Source: Aalborg-AAW-1 sp964458335 | GTDB lineage: Bacteria; Patescibacteriota; Gracilibacteria; Absconditabacterales; Absconditicoccaceae | Direction of reading: 5' to 3' | Length of the DNA: 64,000 bases | NCBI GenBank assembly: GCA_964458335.1 | Contig: CAYWIJ010000005.1 | Location: 1 to 64,000, forward strand | Shown here: one piece after another, positions 35,701 through 44,948 of the stretch | Layout of the letters: the number at the start of each line of letters is the position of its first letter | Position numbering within the stretch: position 1 is the first letter of the stretch | Made by a program: the position numbers and the translations under genes | Notes under the pieces: generated by a model | Seen by the model: the letters and a program-made list of their open reading frames with translations, nothing else | Databases searched by the model: none | What the model was told of the DNA's origin: nothing

Positions 35701-36129
35701 GACATCGTTGTAGGAAACTTTAGTTATGAATCTCCTAGTGTAGAAGATACAAAACAGATTAGACTGACTGCAGTCGGTGATGCAACTGATGTGAATATCC
35801 AGATCATTGCTGTGGATGTGCAGTGAAAATCTAATAATGTGACGGTTCCAGTAAAATTAGTAAAAGATGATACAGATAAACCAGTACTTGATAATACAGC
35901 GATAAAAGTGGTGGGTGTAGAAGGAGGATATGAAGTAACCCTCGGATTTACCGATAAGACTTCAGGTATTGATAATATTGTCGTGACGCTTCCAGATTCT
36001 AGTAAAAAAACTCTTCAAGGATCAGTAGTAAAATTTACAACCACAAGTGTCGGAACAGTATCATATATAGCGAAAGATAATTTTGGAAATAGTTTGGAAG
36101 GAACGATTGATATGAATGAATATTTATAG
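32737..36129 (+). CDS. Class A penicillin-binding protein (PBP1A-type glycosyltransferase/transpeptidase)
   Basis: Polymerises and crosslinks peptidoglycan. It has 1,130 aa. The cytosolic head of about 100 residues is Ser/Arg-rich, followed by one membrane helix (LVGMYLIWVYFAVA). The GT51 domain has IEDQSFWTNGGVDFKG, GGASTITQQLLKN, an RKHKEW segment and NFIYLGNQAHGIQAAS. The transpeptidase domain has the SxxK motif in RQPGSSIKP (near residue 565), SxN in YSRNIPAVK, and KSGTSN in place of KTG. The C-terminal 180 residues are Ig-like beta domains (FTDKTSGIDNIVVTLP). It is longer than the usual 750-850 aa because of the head and the Ig-like tail. Start ATG at 32737 is set by the promoter. Strong terminator at 36160. 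Confidence 0.94.
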
Positions 36130-36159
36130 AAGTTAAAAGTTATCAGTTACAAATAAAAG

Positions 36160-36185
36160 ACTCCTTCGTGATTAAGGAGTTTTTT
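36160..36185 (+). terminator. Rho-independent terminator of the PBP gene
   Basis: ACTCCTT, loop CGTGATT, AAGGAGT, T5. It lies 30 bp after the PBP stop; the gap between is a heptamer-like tract (aagttaa-aagttat-cagttac). Confidence 0.88.
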
Positions 36186-36197
36186 AGTATAATAAAA

Positions 36198-36219
36198 AAT
36201 GTGAGATAAATATCTCACA
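36198..36219 (-). terminator. Rho-independent terminator of the 36226 gene
   Basis: On the minus strand ATGTGAGATA, 2-nt loop, TATCTCACAT, then T6. Back to back with the PBP terminator between convergent genes. Confidence 0.8.
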
Positions 36220-36225
36220 TATTAT

Positions 36226-36657
36226 TTAATAACACCCATAATTATTTCTGGGAGCGAAACCTTTCATGATCTTTTCATGCGTTTCTTCTTGAAGGAATTT
36301 ATCAATTACAGTGATATGTATTTTGTAGATGAAATAATAGTCTACTTCACCACTATTTATAGTCCAATGTAAAATACCATATTCATTTGCTTCGATAAGA
36401 AGATGTTGGTAATTCTTGTCTTTTTTGATTTGTTCATCAGCTTCTTGTATAAAGTAATTCCAAGCTGTTTTTGCTTTTTCTGACATGTTGTCAGGGAATA
36501 CTACTTTATACATTTGCCTATGACCTTCATAACTTTCCTCTATTTTTAGAGATTCAGTCATCTCACATTTCTCCTTCATATATTTGATGAAGTCTTCTAA
36601 CTGTTTCTTGCCCATCTCATTGCGATTAGCTTTGATTTGAATGATTTTATTTTTCAT
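36226..36657 (-). CDS. Small orphan protein without TGA codons
   Basis: A soluble 143-aa protein, MKNKIIQIKANRNEMG, Lys/Glu-rich. It has an N-terminal helix (KKQLEDFIKYMKEKCEM), a central SEKAKTAWNYFIQEADEQIKK helix, then a beta-rich half (GILHWTINSGEVDYYFIYKI), and ends NNYGCY. I recognise no family. All its glycines are GGN. It lies downstream of the 133-aa orphan on the same strand with a hairpin terminator in between, so the two are separate or attenuated units. Confidence 0.65.
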   Translation of the reverse strand: MKNKIIQIKANRNEMGKKQLEDFIKYMKEKCEMTESLKIEESYEGHRQMYKVVFPDNMSEKAKTAWNYFIQEADEQIKKDKNYQHLLIEANEYGILHWTINSGEVDYYFIYKIHITVIDKFLQEETHEKIMKGFAPRNNYGCY

Positions 36658-36675
36658 AATTTTAGATTGTTGTTT

Positions 36676-36700
36676 AAAGCCCCGGATATACCGAGGCTTT
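36676..36700 (-). terminator. Hairpin terminator/attenuator between two orphan genes
   Basis: On the minus strand AAAGCCTCGG, loop TATAT, CCGGGGCTTT (one G-U pair). It is GC-rich for this DNA and lies 17 bp after the stop of the 133-aa gene and just ahead of the 143-aa gene. Confidence 0.7.
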
Positions 36701-36717
36701 GATTAGATTGATTACAG

Positions 36718-37119
36718 TTAATAGACTCCAGCAACAGTTTTCTCAGCTCTATTGGATTGTGTTGTTAGAACAGACGGTATAGTATGTCCATTTTGAGTAA
36801 CAGCAATCTCAAATTTATTCTTTACTAGTAACTGAGAAACATCTTTGATCGTCTTATGACTCTCGAACTCCGCAACATCAGTTACATTTGTTTTTTTACA
36901 AATAGTATTTGTAATGATATTGATGCGATTAATTGCTTTCTCGCATTTGTTTGCTCTACCTGAAGATGCGTTGAAGTTTCCAATCTCTGCCTTGAGATCA
37001 TTTGTAAGGACGTGGACAGGTTTCGCTTTACATGTTTTTACAAATTCTTCAGCAATAAGTTTGGTTCCTCCTTGTACTACAAGGATTAGAGGTTCTTGGT
37101 TTTTTGATTCTTTTGACAT
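36718..37119 (-). CDS. Small orphan protein without TGA codons
   Basis: A 133-aa protein starting MSKESKNQEPLILVVQGGTKLIAEEF. The first strand-loop (LILVVQGGTK) looks like the beginning of a Rossmann or P-loop-like fold, but GGTK is not a Walker A. The rest is Lys/Asn/Thr-rich with two cysteines and ends AEKTVAGVY. No membrane segment or family was recognised. It has no TGA codon among its glycines, and unusually high Asn/Thr content. It is preceded by the 360-bp gap that holds an 8-bp inverted repeat. Confidence 0.6.
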   Translation of the reverse strand: MSKESKNQEPLILVVQGGTKLIAEEFVKTCKAKPVHVLTNDLKAEIGNFNASSGRANKCEKAINRINIITNTICKKTNVTDVAEFESHKTIKDVSQLLVKNKFEIAVTQNGHTIPSVLTTQSNRAEKTVAGVY

Positions 37120-37480
37120 AATTTCTTAAATTTACTTAATTTTTTTATTTTAACTGTTTGTTGATAATGTTTAGAGCTTCATATCATTAGCTTTGAGTAT
37201 AGTATTGTAGCCATACTCAACAGGGTTCTCTAATGTACATATGTTATTATTTTTATTTTAGGTCTTTCTTATAATCATATCAAGCATAAAGTCAAGAGAA
37301 AAATGGAAAATGTCAATTATAAATGAATATAGAGATGGATGGGGTTGAAATGAAGGAGAAAAAGAAGTATAAAAGGTAGAAGAATTAAGAGCTTCCGAAT
37401 AATGTATAGTTCACCATTTACAATGCCTTTAACTCGAACAAAGAGAGAGAAAAAAAAATTTATAACTTATAATTTCTTGA
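37120..37480. other. 360-bp intergenic region between divergent genes
   Basis: AT-rich. It contains an inverted repeat TTGAGTAT (37193-37200) / ATACTCAA (37213-37220), possibly an operator for the 133-aa orphan. Near 37378-37470 there is a loosely heptamer-like tract (gaattaa-gagcttc..., aacttataatttc) just before comM. No open frame of note. Confidence 0.4.
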
Positions 37481-39025
37481 ATGATCCACAAAATCAAAAC
37501 GTATACGAATATTGGTTTGCAAGGATATGAGATTGTGATAGAAGCAGATAGTAATAGATCATTGCCTACTATTGATATTATTGGACTTCCTGATGCAGCG
37601 ATTAAGGAGAGTAAAGAAAGAATTCGTGGGACGTTTCGTCACTGTCAGATCGATATCCCAGCTCAAAAGATTGTACTCAATCTTGCACCCAGTGATATTC
37701 GTAAGGAAGGAACGCGTTTTGATGTGCCTATGGCAGTCGCATTATTGCTTCTCTGTCGTGATGGTCAGGTTAAACATGAAGATCTCGTCAGGAAAGCACT
37801 TTTTTTCTGAGAACTATGACTTGATGGAGCGGTAAAGAGAATAGACTGACTGCTTCCGAGTGTCTTACACGCCGTGAGAGCGGGGTATACGGACTTCTTC
37901 ATCCCTGCTGACAACATCTATGAAGTGGAATATATCAATGGGATTACTATCTATCCTGTGGCGCATTTTCGTCAGATAGCGGATCACTTTACGGGGTCGT
38001 CTGATATTAGTCCCTATGTCTTACAGTCCAGTATTGATGACTTATATAATCTTACTCATGATGTAGCGACAGATTTTGCTCATATTAAAGGTCAATTAGT
38101 AGCGAAAAGAGCGCTTTGCGTCGCAGCTGCTGGACTTCACAACGTCCTCATGGTGGGTTCGCCTGGTTCGGGGAAGACGATGCTCGCGCGCGCCCTTCAG
38201 AGTATTGTACCGCCACTAGGATTCGATGAAATTCTTGAAGTGAGTCAGATCTACTCGTTAGTAGGAAAATTAACCAAAGAAACTCCTCTGATTGTCCAAA
38301 GACCGTTTCGTCAAGTTCATCATACGGCAAGTAAGATATCAATTATTGGTTGATGAAAGAATCTTACACCTGGAGAGATTAGTTTGGCTCATAAAGGGAT
38401 TCTCTTCTTTGATGAGCTACCTGAATTCCCGAGAGAAACCTTAGAGGTACTCAGACAACCACTAGAAGACAAGATGATTGCTATCTCTCGTGTCTCTGGG
38501 ACGGTAGAGTATCCTGCAAACTTTATGTTCGTAGCGACGATGAACCCCAGTCCTTGTGGATATTACAATGACCCCGAGATTCCCTGTAAATGTAGCTATA
38601 ATGAGATCAAGAGATATCAAAACAAAATTTCCTGACCACTGCTTGATCGTATCGATATGATCTTGGAAATTCCCAGAGAGAAAATAGACAATATCCTCGA
38701 CGTCTGACCAGGCGAAAGTAGTGCAACCTTACGTGAAAAGGTGATGAAAGCGCGAAGACGTCAGGAAGTTCGCTTTGTACATACTGATATGGTAGCAAAC
38801 TCGCATATGTCGAGTAAGCATATCGATGAGTATATTATCTTGACCGATAGTGCGAAAGCATTTGTCAAACAAGCAGCAACTTCGTTGAAACTCTCACCCA
38901 GAGTCATCCATCGTAGTCTGAAACTTGCTCGTACCATAGCAGATATGGAAGATGTCGACACCATTGACACCAAACACCTTGCAGAAGCTCTGCAATACCG
39001 TAATAAGAATATGTTTATTGAGTAG
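37481..39025 (+). CDS. comM: Mg-chelatase-like AAA ATPase ComM (YifB)
   Basis: ComM is a hexameric helicase-like ATPase that drives branch migration when transformed DNA is integrated. The 514 aa match the usual length. The N-terminal domain has PTIDIIGLPDAAIKES, LAPSDIRKEGTRFD and the conserved GELGLDG, with both TGA glycines (37808 and 37817). The AAA domain has Walker A GSPGSGKT, Walker B ILFFDELPEF and MNPSPCGYY. The C-terminal part has LLDRIDMIL and the Mg_chelatase_C SPRVIHRSLKLARTIAD. Its presence fits the competence systems seen in many CPR bacteria. A glycosyltransferase gene starts 6 bp downstream. Confidence 0.95.
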
Positions 39026-39031
39026 TTATCT

Positions 39032-39847
39032 ATGAAAAAACCATTAGTGTCTATCCTGATCTGTACGTATAATGCTGCTTCTACTATAGAAGAGACACTT
39101 TTGTCATGTTTAGAACAATCCTATTCAAACATAGAAATTCTCATCCATGACGATCAATCGAACGACAATACTCTAGAAATTATTCAGTCATTTGAAGATA
39201 TCAGAATACAGATTATTGAATCCTGAAAAAAGCTTTGACCTTATACATGATTAAATTTTCTCCTTGATCATGCAAAGTGAGAATATATAGCAATACAAGA
39301 TCATGATGATTTACGATCACTTGATAAGTTAGACAAACAGGTTACGTTCTTAGAATCACAAGAGTGAAAAACATACAAATGATGTGGTACAACAACTCGT
39401 ATGTGGTATGAGTGAGATAATACATATTTTGATTACTATCTCTGACAAGAAAATTACTATACTATTCACCCATCATTGGTCTTTAGGTCATGAGAAGCAA
39501 GATATCCAGAGGACAGGGTCTATATGAATGATGCTTATTTTCAAAAGTTAGTGCTTTGTGAATGAAAAAAATGTATCTATAATCTTGATGAAGTACTTAC
39601 TATTCATCGCATCAAATCAGGAGCAAATAATTATAGCTACAAGCGGTTCCAATATACAAAAAAAAATATTCAGACGTTATTTGCATTACATCCACGGTGG
39701 TATTCTTGTGCAGCATTATGCTGGGAACTTATGAGAAAATTAACGTATCCAGTTTTACAGAAAATGGGGAAGTGAGAATGGATTGATAGAATAGAGAGGA
39801 TTCCTTTTAGATTGCAGGGATATGAGATTAAGAATTATAGATATTAA
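39032..39847 (+). CDS. Family 2 glycosyltransferase
   Basis: A 271-aa GT-A enzyme that transfers a sugar from a nucleotide-sugar. The N-terminal fold is complete: VSILICTYNAAS, then EQSYSNIEILIHDDQSNDNT near residues 30-50 and the metal-binding DxD region IQDHDDL near residue 90. The YPEDRVYMNDAYF segment near 165 is the acceptor side, and the C-terminal 60 residues are basic/aromatic. It lies 6 bp after comM, probably by chance rather than function. Its last 20 bp overlap the convergent GT4 gene. Confidence 0.88.
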
Positions 39848-40976
39848 GGTAAAGGGCTTGGTATTGTGCTATCATATTGTGGAGAGAAAATTTTTCATCA
39901 AGATTGATTGATAAATTATCTTTATGTGAAATCATTCGTTCAAATCACTTTAGAAGATCGTCATAATTTTTATAGTTTGCTACATAAGAATTGTTTTGAT
40001 GCGTAACAATCTCTGGTACTCATCCAGTTTTGAATGTAACAATAGGACATCCACATAATAAACTTTCTGCTACGACCAATCCAAAACTATCGGCTAAGGT
40101 AGGATAGAGAAACATATCTGCAGCTGAAAAATAGAGTGCCATATCTTTTTGAGATATGAAGGGAAGTTCCATAATATTATCATACGAATGAGATTTATGA
40201 TTTCATAGAGTAATAAAGAGTAGTGATGAGTCAGATTTATACTGTTTTGCAATTTTCTTGACGTAGTGAAGCCCTTTTAGATTGCTTTTGGAACCACTTC
40301 AGGCAATACTGATACTAATGGTTTTATCGAGAGGTAATCCCAGTTTTTTTCTTGCTTGTAATTTGTCTGTTTTTTGAAATATATTAGTATCAATACCATT
40401 ATAGATAGTTTGTACCTTATTATTTCATTTGATAGAATCATTGAGGAGCTTTTTACTCATTCGTTGTGATACTCCTATATAGCGAACTGATAAGTTTTCA
40501 AATATTTTTTTTCTTTGATTATATTGATATGTAGTTTTATAGGGGAAAAGATTATTATCTTTATCATTTCAAGAAAGTATTCGATCGTCATGGAGAGTCA
40601 TGATAATTTTCTTTTTTTGTGAAATTTTATCGAGATCATGTCGATTGAAATATCATCATTGGATACCGTGTAGATGAATAATATTTGCTTTCTTATAAAA
40701 ATCTTGTGCAGACAATCGTTCGTAGTCTATACATTCAGGTGTCATGAGTTCAAACAAAAAATTCAGTCAGACAGCTCCTTTGTATCTGAGTGTCCTATAT
40801 CGTCGAGCAGAGTTAGTTTTGTATTTGCTTGTTATATTTGCTTGGTGTGAAAAATCATATCACACGAGTTGATGAGAGGAAAATTGTTTTTTGTCGAGAT
40901 TATCGCTTATAGACTGACAAAGACCAGCAGCGCCACTACGACCAGCAATGAGATTGATATGAAGAATATGTATCAT
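39828..40976 (-). CDS. Family 4 glycosyltransferase (GT-B fold)
   Basis: A 382-aa GT-B glycosyltransferase for a cell-surface glycan. The N-terminal lobe begins ILHINLIAGRSGAAGLC, and the interlobe NGIDTNIF is typical. The C-terminal lobe carries the E-x7-E nucleotide-sugar motif as ADSFGLVVAESLLCGCPIV (about residues 305-323), followed by KTGGVPEIV with a TGA glycine. The start ATG at 40976 shares its A with the TAA of the upstream GT2 (TAATG). An in-frame ATG at 41000 would overlap more. It is the last gene of the glycan cassette, and its end overlaps the convergent GT2 stop at 39847. Confidence 0.9.
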
Positions 40977-41776
40977 TAATTTTTTAGTTTCATTAATCAT
41001 AAAACCACAGAACTAGGAATGAATGTTAAAATATAATGTGCTATATTTAGTATATAATTTTTTATAAAATTTGGATAGCATTTTCTATATATATATGAGG
41101 TTTTTAGAATATTTAATCTTTGTCTTCTTCTGTTTCTTATAGAAATTCCCTGATTATTTACCCTAAAGAATGTTGTATAGTCTTGTAAGTTATACATCTT
41201 ATATTTTTGTCCAATCCTTAACCAGAGTTCATGATCTTCAATATAATCTCGATTTGTGTCATATAAACCTACATTCTCTATACATTCTCTTCTCATAACA
41301 ATACTCACGTGTACAAATGGAGGTCAGACAAATATATTTTTCATTATATCCTCATTTGTTTGAGGTTTCTTAACATCAAAAAGATCTTTTCAATCTGGTG
41401 TAATAGCTTTACAATTAGTACCACAGATTCCGTAATCAGAGTTTGTTTCCATAAATTCTATCTGTTTGCTAAGTTTATCTGTGTCTTTCCAAAAATCTTC
41501 ATCATCGATACGAGCGATATATTTTCATTGTGCAATTTCTAATCCTTTATTGAGTGTTTGTGTGAGTTTAAGATTGTGTTCATTTTTGATATAGAGTATT
41601 CTTTTATCTTTTTGTTGGTATTTTAGAATAGTTTCTTCTATGTCATTAGTTGATGCGTCATTGATAATAATAAGTTCAAAATCTTTGAAGGATTGAGAAA
41701 GAACCGACTCTATAGATTGTGAGAGTCGCTCCTTTTTACTGTTATAGACGGGAAGAATTATTGAAATTTGTGGCAT
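40976..41776 (-). CDS. Family 2 glycosyltransferase
   Basis: A 266-aa GT-A enzyme. ISIILPVYNSKKERL opens the nucleotide-binding fold; SFKDFELIIINDASTND and ARIDDEDFW (about residue 90) give the DxD-type metal site. HELWLRIGQKYKM is the acceptor-side helix, and the C-terminus is basic, possibly membrane-attached. TGA glycines occur at GKYIA, TNSDYG...CG and near the end (VVLGLMKLKN). It overlaps the downstream GT4 by one base and starts 25 bp after the stop of the membrane protein at 41802. Confidence 0.9.
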
Positions 41777-41801
41777 AATAATTTTTTAATGTTTAAAAGA
41801 T

Positions 41802-42599
41802 TTATCTATTCATTTTTATTGATAAATCTCATGACTTATAAGTATTGATTGCTGTTATAAGAAAAAATAATATAATAATGAAGTATAAATTATTTTTTGT
41901 TTCAATAAGTAGAATTAGTTGGCTCAATGATAATAATATATAAATAATTGAATACGGTATATGGTTTATTCATCAATATTTTTTATTATAAATATATATT
42001 GTTTCAAAAAATGACTGTAAAATGATAGCATAAAGAAGAATATAGAAAATATTTATTCATATCTCAAAAAATAGAAATATGATTCAAAGGATTATAAATT
42101 TTAGTACTCTTAATAGGAAAAAGGTAATAGTATTGATAGAGAAATTCCTAATTATATTATGTATATAAAATACGATACTAATCATAAAAATTGTAGATAA
42201 TATATATATTCATACTCATTGATCTATAGTGTATAATATATAAATTAATCAAAATCCCAATATTAATCTAAGTAGTATTTGTATATGCCATATTTTTTTA
42301 GAGAATACTTCTTTTACTCTTTGTGTTGGGAAAACTTCCTTTTGTATTAGTAAGATATCATTAAAGATGTATCAGATTTCATAAAATATAAGTAATATAA
42401 TATATATGAAAAATATTCAAAAAAATGTATATCATAAGGTATTAGTTGTAAGATGTCATATAATACATAAGTAACATAAAGTTCATATAATTAATCATAT
42501 TCCTGTATGTGAATAGATATATCATAAAAGATTTTTGAAGTTGCCAATTCTTGTATTGTAAGTATATAATAGTGGCAGGTACTTATACCATAAATTCAT
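41802..42599 (-). CDS. Polytopic membrane protein in glycan cassette, possible UbiA-like enzyme
   Basis: A 265-aa protein rich in Ile, Leu, Phe and Tyr, with about eight membrane helices. It is broken into small pieces by TGA in the standard code but continuous here. A conserved-looking loop after helix 2, EIGYIFNDILLIQKE then PTQRV (about residues 75-98), sits where UbiA-type prenyltransferases carry their first Asp-rich site, but the full DxxxD pattern is not present. Together with the preceding HAD phosphatase gene it could form a polyprenyl-phosphate sugar or prenyl-transfer pair; this is inference. The ATG at 42599 lies 17 bp inside the HAD gene end. Confidence 0.65.
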
Positions 42600-43257
42600 A
42601 ATTAAAATTTGAAGAATTAAATATAGACAGAGATTCTTGCCAATAATTTAGATTATTATATGGAATGATTTTGACTGATACTTTTTTTCTTGTGTCATAT
42701 AGAAAATTAATTAAGTTTATATCATCTTTATTATCTGTATATAATTCAATGGTGGTATATTGTTCTAAATCTATCATTCATTTTTCAAAAATGATTTCTT
42801 TTTTTCCCAAAAGGTCTAGTAATAAATCTCAAGTATATACATTATTATGTTGTTCTAATAAAGAGGAAAATGCATTTATTTTATATTTATTGGCTAGTAA
42901 ATTGATAGGAGGGTTAATTGATGCAGATAGTAAAATTACATCTCCTCTTTTTTTTGCCGATATTAATTTATATTCTATCTCCTTCTTTATATATTGTTGA
43001 TACTTATTGATAAACTTTTTATCAAATTGCTTTAATACATTAGGGTCTAATCATTTTAGGTAGTGAAGTGCTAAGTTTCTTTTTATATCTATTTTAAAGA
43101 TAATATATATAAAGTGATATATATATTGAACTGGTTTTATAAATAAAGATTTATATGGTCTTTTAATTCACTGATCTAATAAATATTCTACATATAGATC
43201 TGTAGAATTTATACTGACTAGTGTGCCACATACATCAAAGATTGTTAGTTTTTTCAT
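42583..43257 (-). CDS. HAD-superfamily (IB-like) hydrolase of the glycan cassette
   Basis: A 224-aa HAD phosphatase. Motif I is FDVCGTLV at residues 7-14: the nucleophile Asp is present, but the second Asp (general acid) is Cys. Motif II is LLSAS near residue 110. Motif III/IV is YTDNKDDINL near residue 180. A helical cap of about 80 residues lies between I and II, as in PSPase/IB types. Its likely substrate is a phosphorylated lipid or sugar made by the neighbouring enzymes. Its start overlaps the methyltransferase stop by 13 bp and its end overlaps the membrane-protein start by 17 bp. Confidence 0.8.
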
Positions 43258-43958
43258 GAGTGTTTCCTTAGAATATTAATCATTTCCCAAGTATAAATAG
43301 TAGGAAATTCTACTCACATTCCTAAATAATAGATCCTTGTAAAGAGAAGAAATACTTTATGAATAATTCTTTTTGATAAATTGGTACCAATATGAGAATT
43401 TATTGTTTGTAATGAAAAAGGCTTTTCTCATAAAATAGAATTACATAATTGTTCAAAAGACATAGTATTGTACATAGTATAATGTGTTATGTCTGTATAT
43501 CTTCAGCGATTTGATGATAAAATACTATCTGCATTAGGAGTATAGTTTATCCAGATTCAATTTGAAGTCAGTCAATTATAAATACAATTAATCATTTCTT
43601 TTCTTTCTATTTCATTGAGGTGCTCAAAAACATGAGAAACAAAAATAATATCATAACTATTATTTTCTAGGTGATTTTGAAATGATTCTTTCAGAAATAT
43701 ATAATTAGGATATTCATATTTCTGTGTTTCGAAAAAATAATCATCTATATCTATTCAAGTATAATTTTTGACTCATATTGTTTGACAAAAATAAGCAAAA
43801 TTTCACATGCCTGATCAAATCTCTAGTATTTTTTTATCCTTATTGAAATCCTTAACATATTGATGAAGATCTGAATTATATTTAATAAAGAAATTATTTT
43901 TATGTAATTTTTGGACTTCTTGGTTGTATCAAGGATGATTTCTAAAATAGTTTCCCAT
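43245..43958 (-). CDS. Class I SAM-dependent methyltransferase
   Basis: A 237-aa methyltransferase. Motif I is LEIGSGMGNFAYF (about residues 45-57), whose first and third glycines are TGA. YTGIDID follows as the acidic residue of motif II, VSHVFEHL gives the motif IV/post region of the type seen in sugar or quinone methyltransferases (VxEHL), and YNGLTSNGIWINYTPN is motif V/VI. As the first gene of the glycan cassette it probably methylates a sugar or lipid intermediate. It is preceded by the pilin-gene terminator at 43983-44009, so the cassette must have its own promoter between 43959 and 43985. Confidence 0.85.
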
Positions 43959-43982
43959 ATAAAAATATTAAATAATAAAATC

Positions 43983-44009
43983 AAAAAACTACAGTATTAT
44001 CACTGTAGT
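43983..44009 (-). terminator. Rho-independent terminator of the pilin-like gene
   Basis: On the minus strand ACTACAGT, 6-nt loop, ACTGTAGT, then T6. It separates the pilin-like gene (44046-44768) from the glycan cassette. Confidence 0.88.
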
Positions 44010-44045
44010 CTAATCAAAGAGAGTATTCTTTGCAATCATAATATC

Positions 44046-44768
44046 TTAATATCCCCTTGCGATATACTGAATCAGTCTGATAATCGTATATGAACCGATC
44101 ACCAAACCTAGTCAGATCAGAAGTTTTTTGATATTTCCTTTGAGATCTCCAGTAGAACTTTCATCCATTCCTCACATGACATACTTAAATCACATGACGA
44201 TGAGAGCGATTACCATAAGTGTTCCGATGAAACTTGTGGCTGCTAAAACAATATCTTGGACGAATAGAGTTGGATTAGAAGTGGTATTGGATTCTTTGAT
44301 ACCTAAAGTTTTGTTGATATTTCGACTACAGGTTCCGTTCCTCATCTGTTCAGGAGCGCATTGTATTCCAAGATTTCCGTAGGCATTGTTGATACATTCA
44401 TTACTTCAATCTTTTGTTTCTCAGGCAGGACAAGTACAAGAACCTTGATTGTTGGTAATTGTCCACGTAGAATATTTGGGAGCATTGCTACTACATAATT
44501 TTTGATCAAGATAATCTTGTGGGAGAGTAGAACAAGCTTTTACTATATTATCGGATGCTGTACACATACATGTTTGTTGTGTTACCGTTTCTTCAGGAGA
44601 AATACCATTCCAAGATGTATTTGCATATTTTTGTGTACATTCATCAAGTAGAGTTTGATCACAATCTCAATTTGTACATACTGCATGTACTTGTTGTATT
44701 CATAAGAGTGTGTTGAGAATACTCATTATTATTCATAGAGAAATATAAAAACTATAGAGAGTATCCAT
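44046..44768 (-). CDS. Cys-rich secreted protein with VirB2/TrbC-like two-helix C-terminus
   Basis: A 240-aa protein. The signal peptide is residues 1-29 (two TGA glycines, ending QQVHA). The mature N-terminal part is Cys-rich with at least 14 cysteines in CxxxxC and CxC spacings (TCMCTA, SCTCPAGETKDG). The C-terminal 80 residues are two membrane helices joined by a short polar loop (VMGGMDESSTGDLKGN), the layout of TrbC/VirB2-type pilins and of many CPR pilin-like proteins. It may be the subunit of a conjugation- or pilus-like structure, or a small channel protein. The divergent three-gene envelope locus starts 180 bp away. Confidence 0.7.
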
Positions 44769-44948
44769 AAATAACCGAAAAATGCAAAATAAAATGATTT
44801 TTTAGTGGAAAATCTATGTGATAGTGAATCTATATCACAAAAAATAAAAAACGGTACCCTCACTCAAGGTCAGAAGATCAAACTTTTTACAAAAATCATA
44901 TTATTGAATATACTAAAAGGGTATATATTTCATCTGTAGTGATCACCT

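Noticed and set aside
44818..44837. GTGATA...TATCAC inverted repeat upstream of the pilin-like gene
   Set aside because: Only six base pairs with a long loop in AT-rich DNA; too weak to call an operator.
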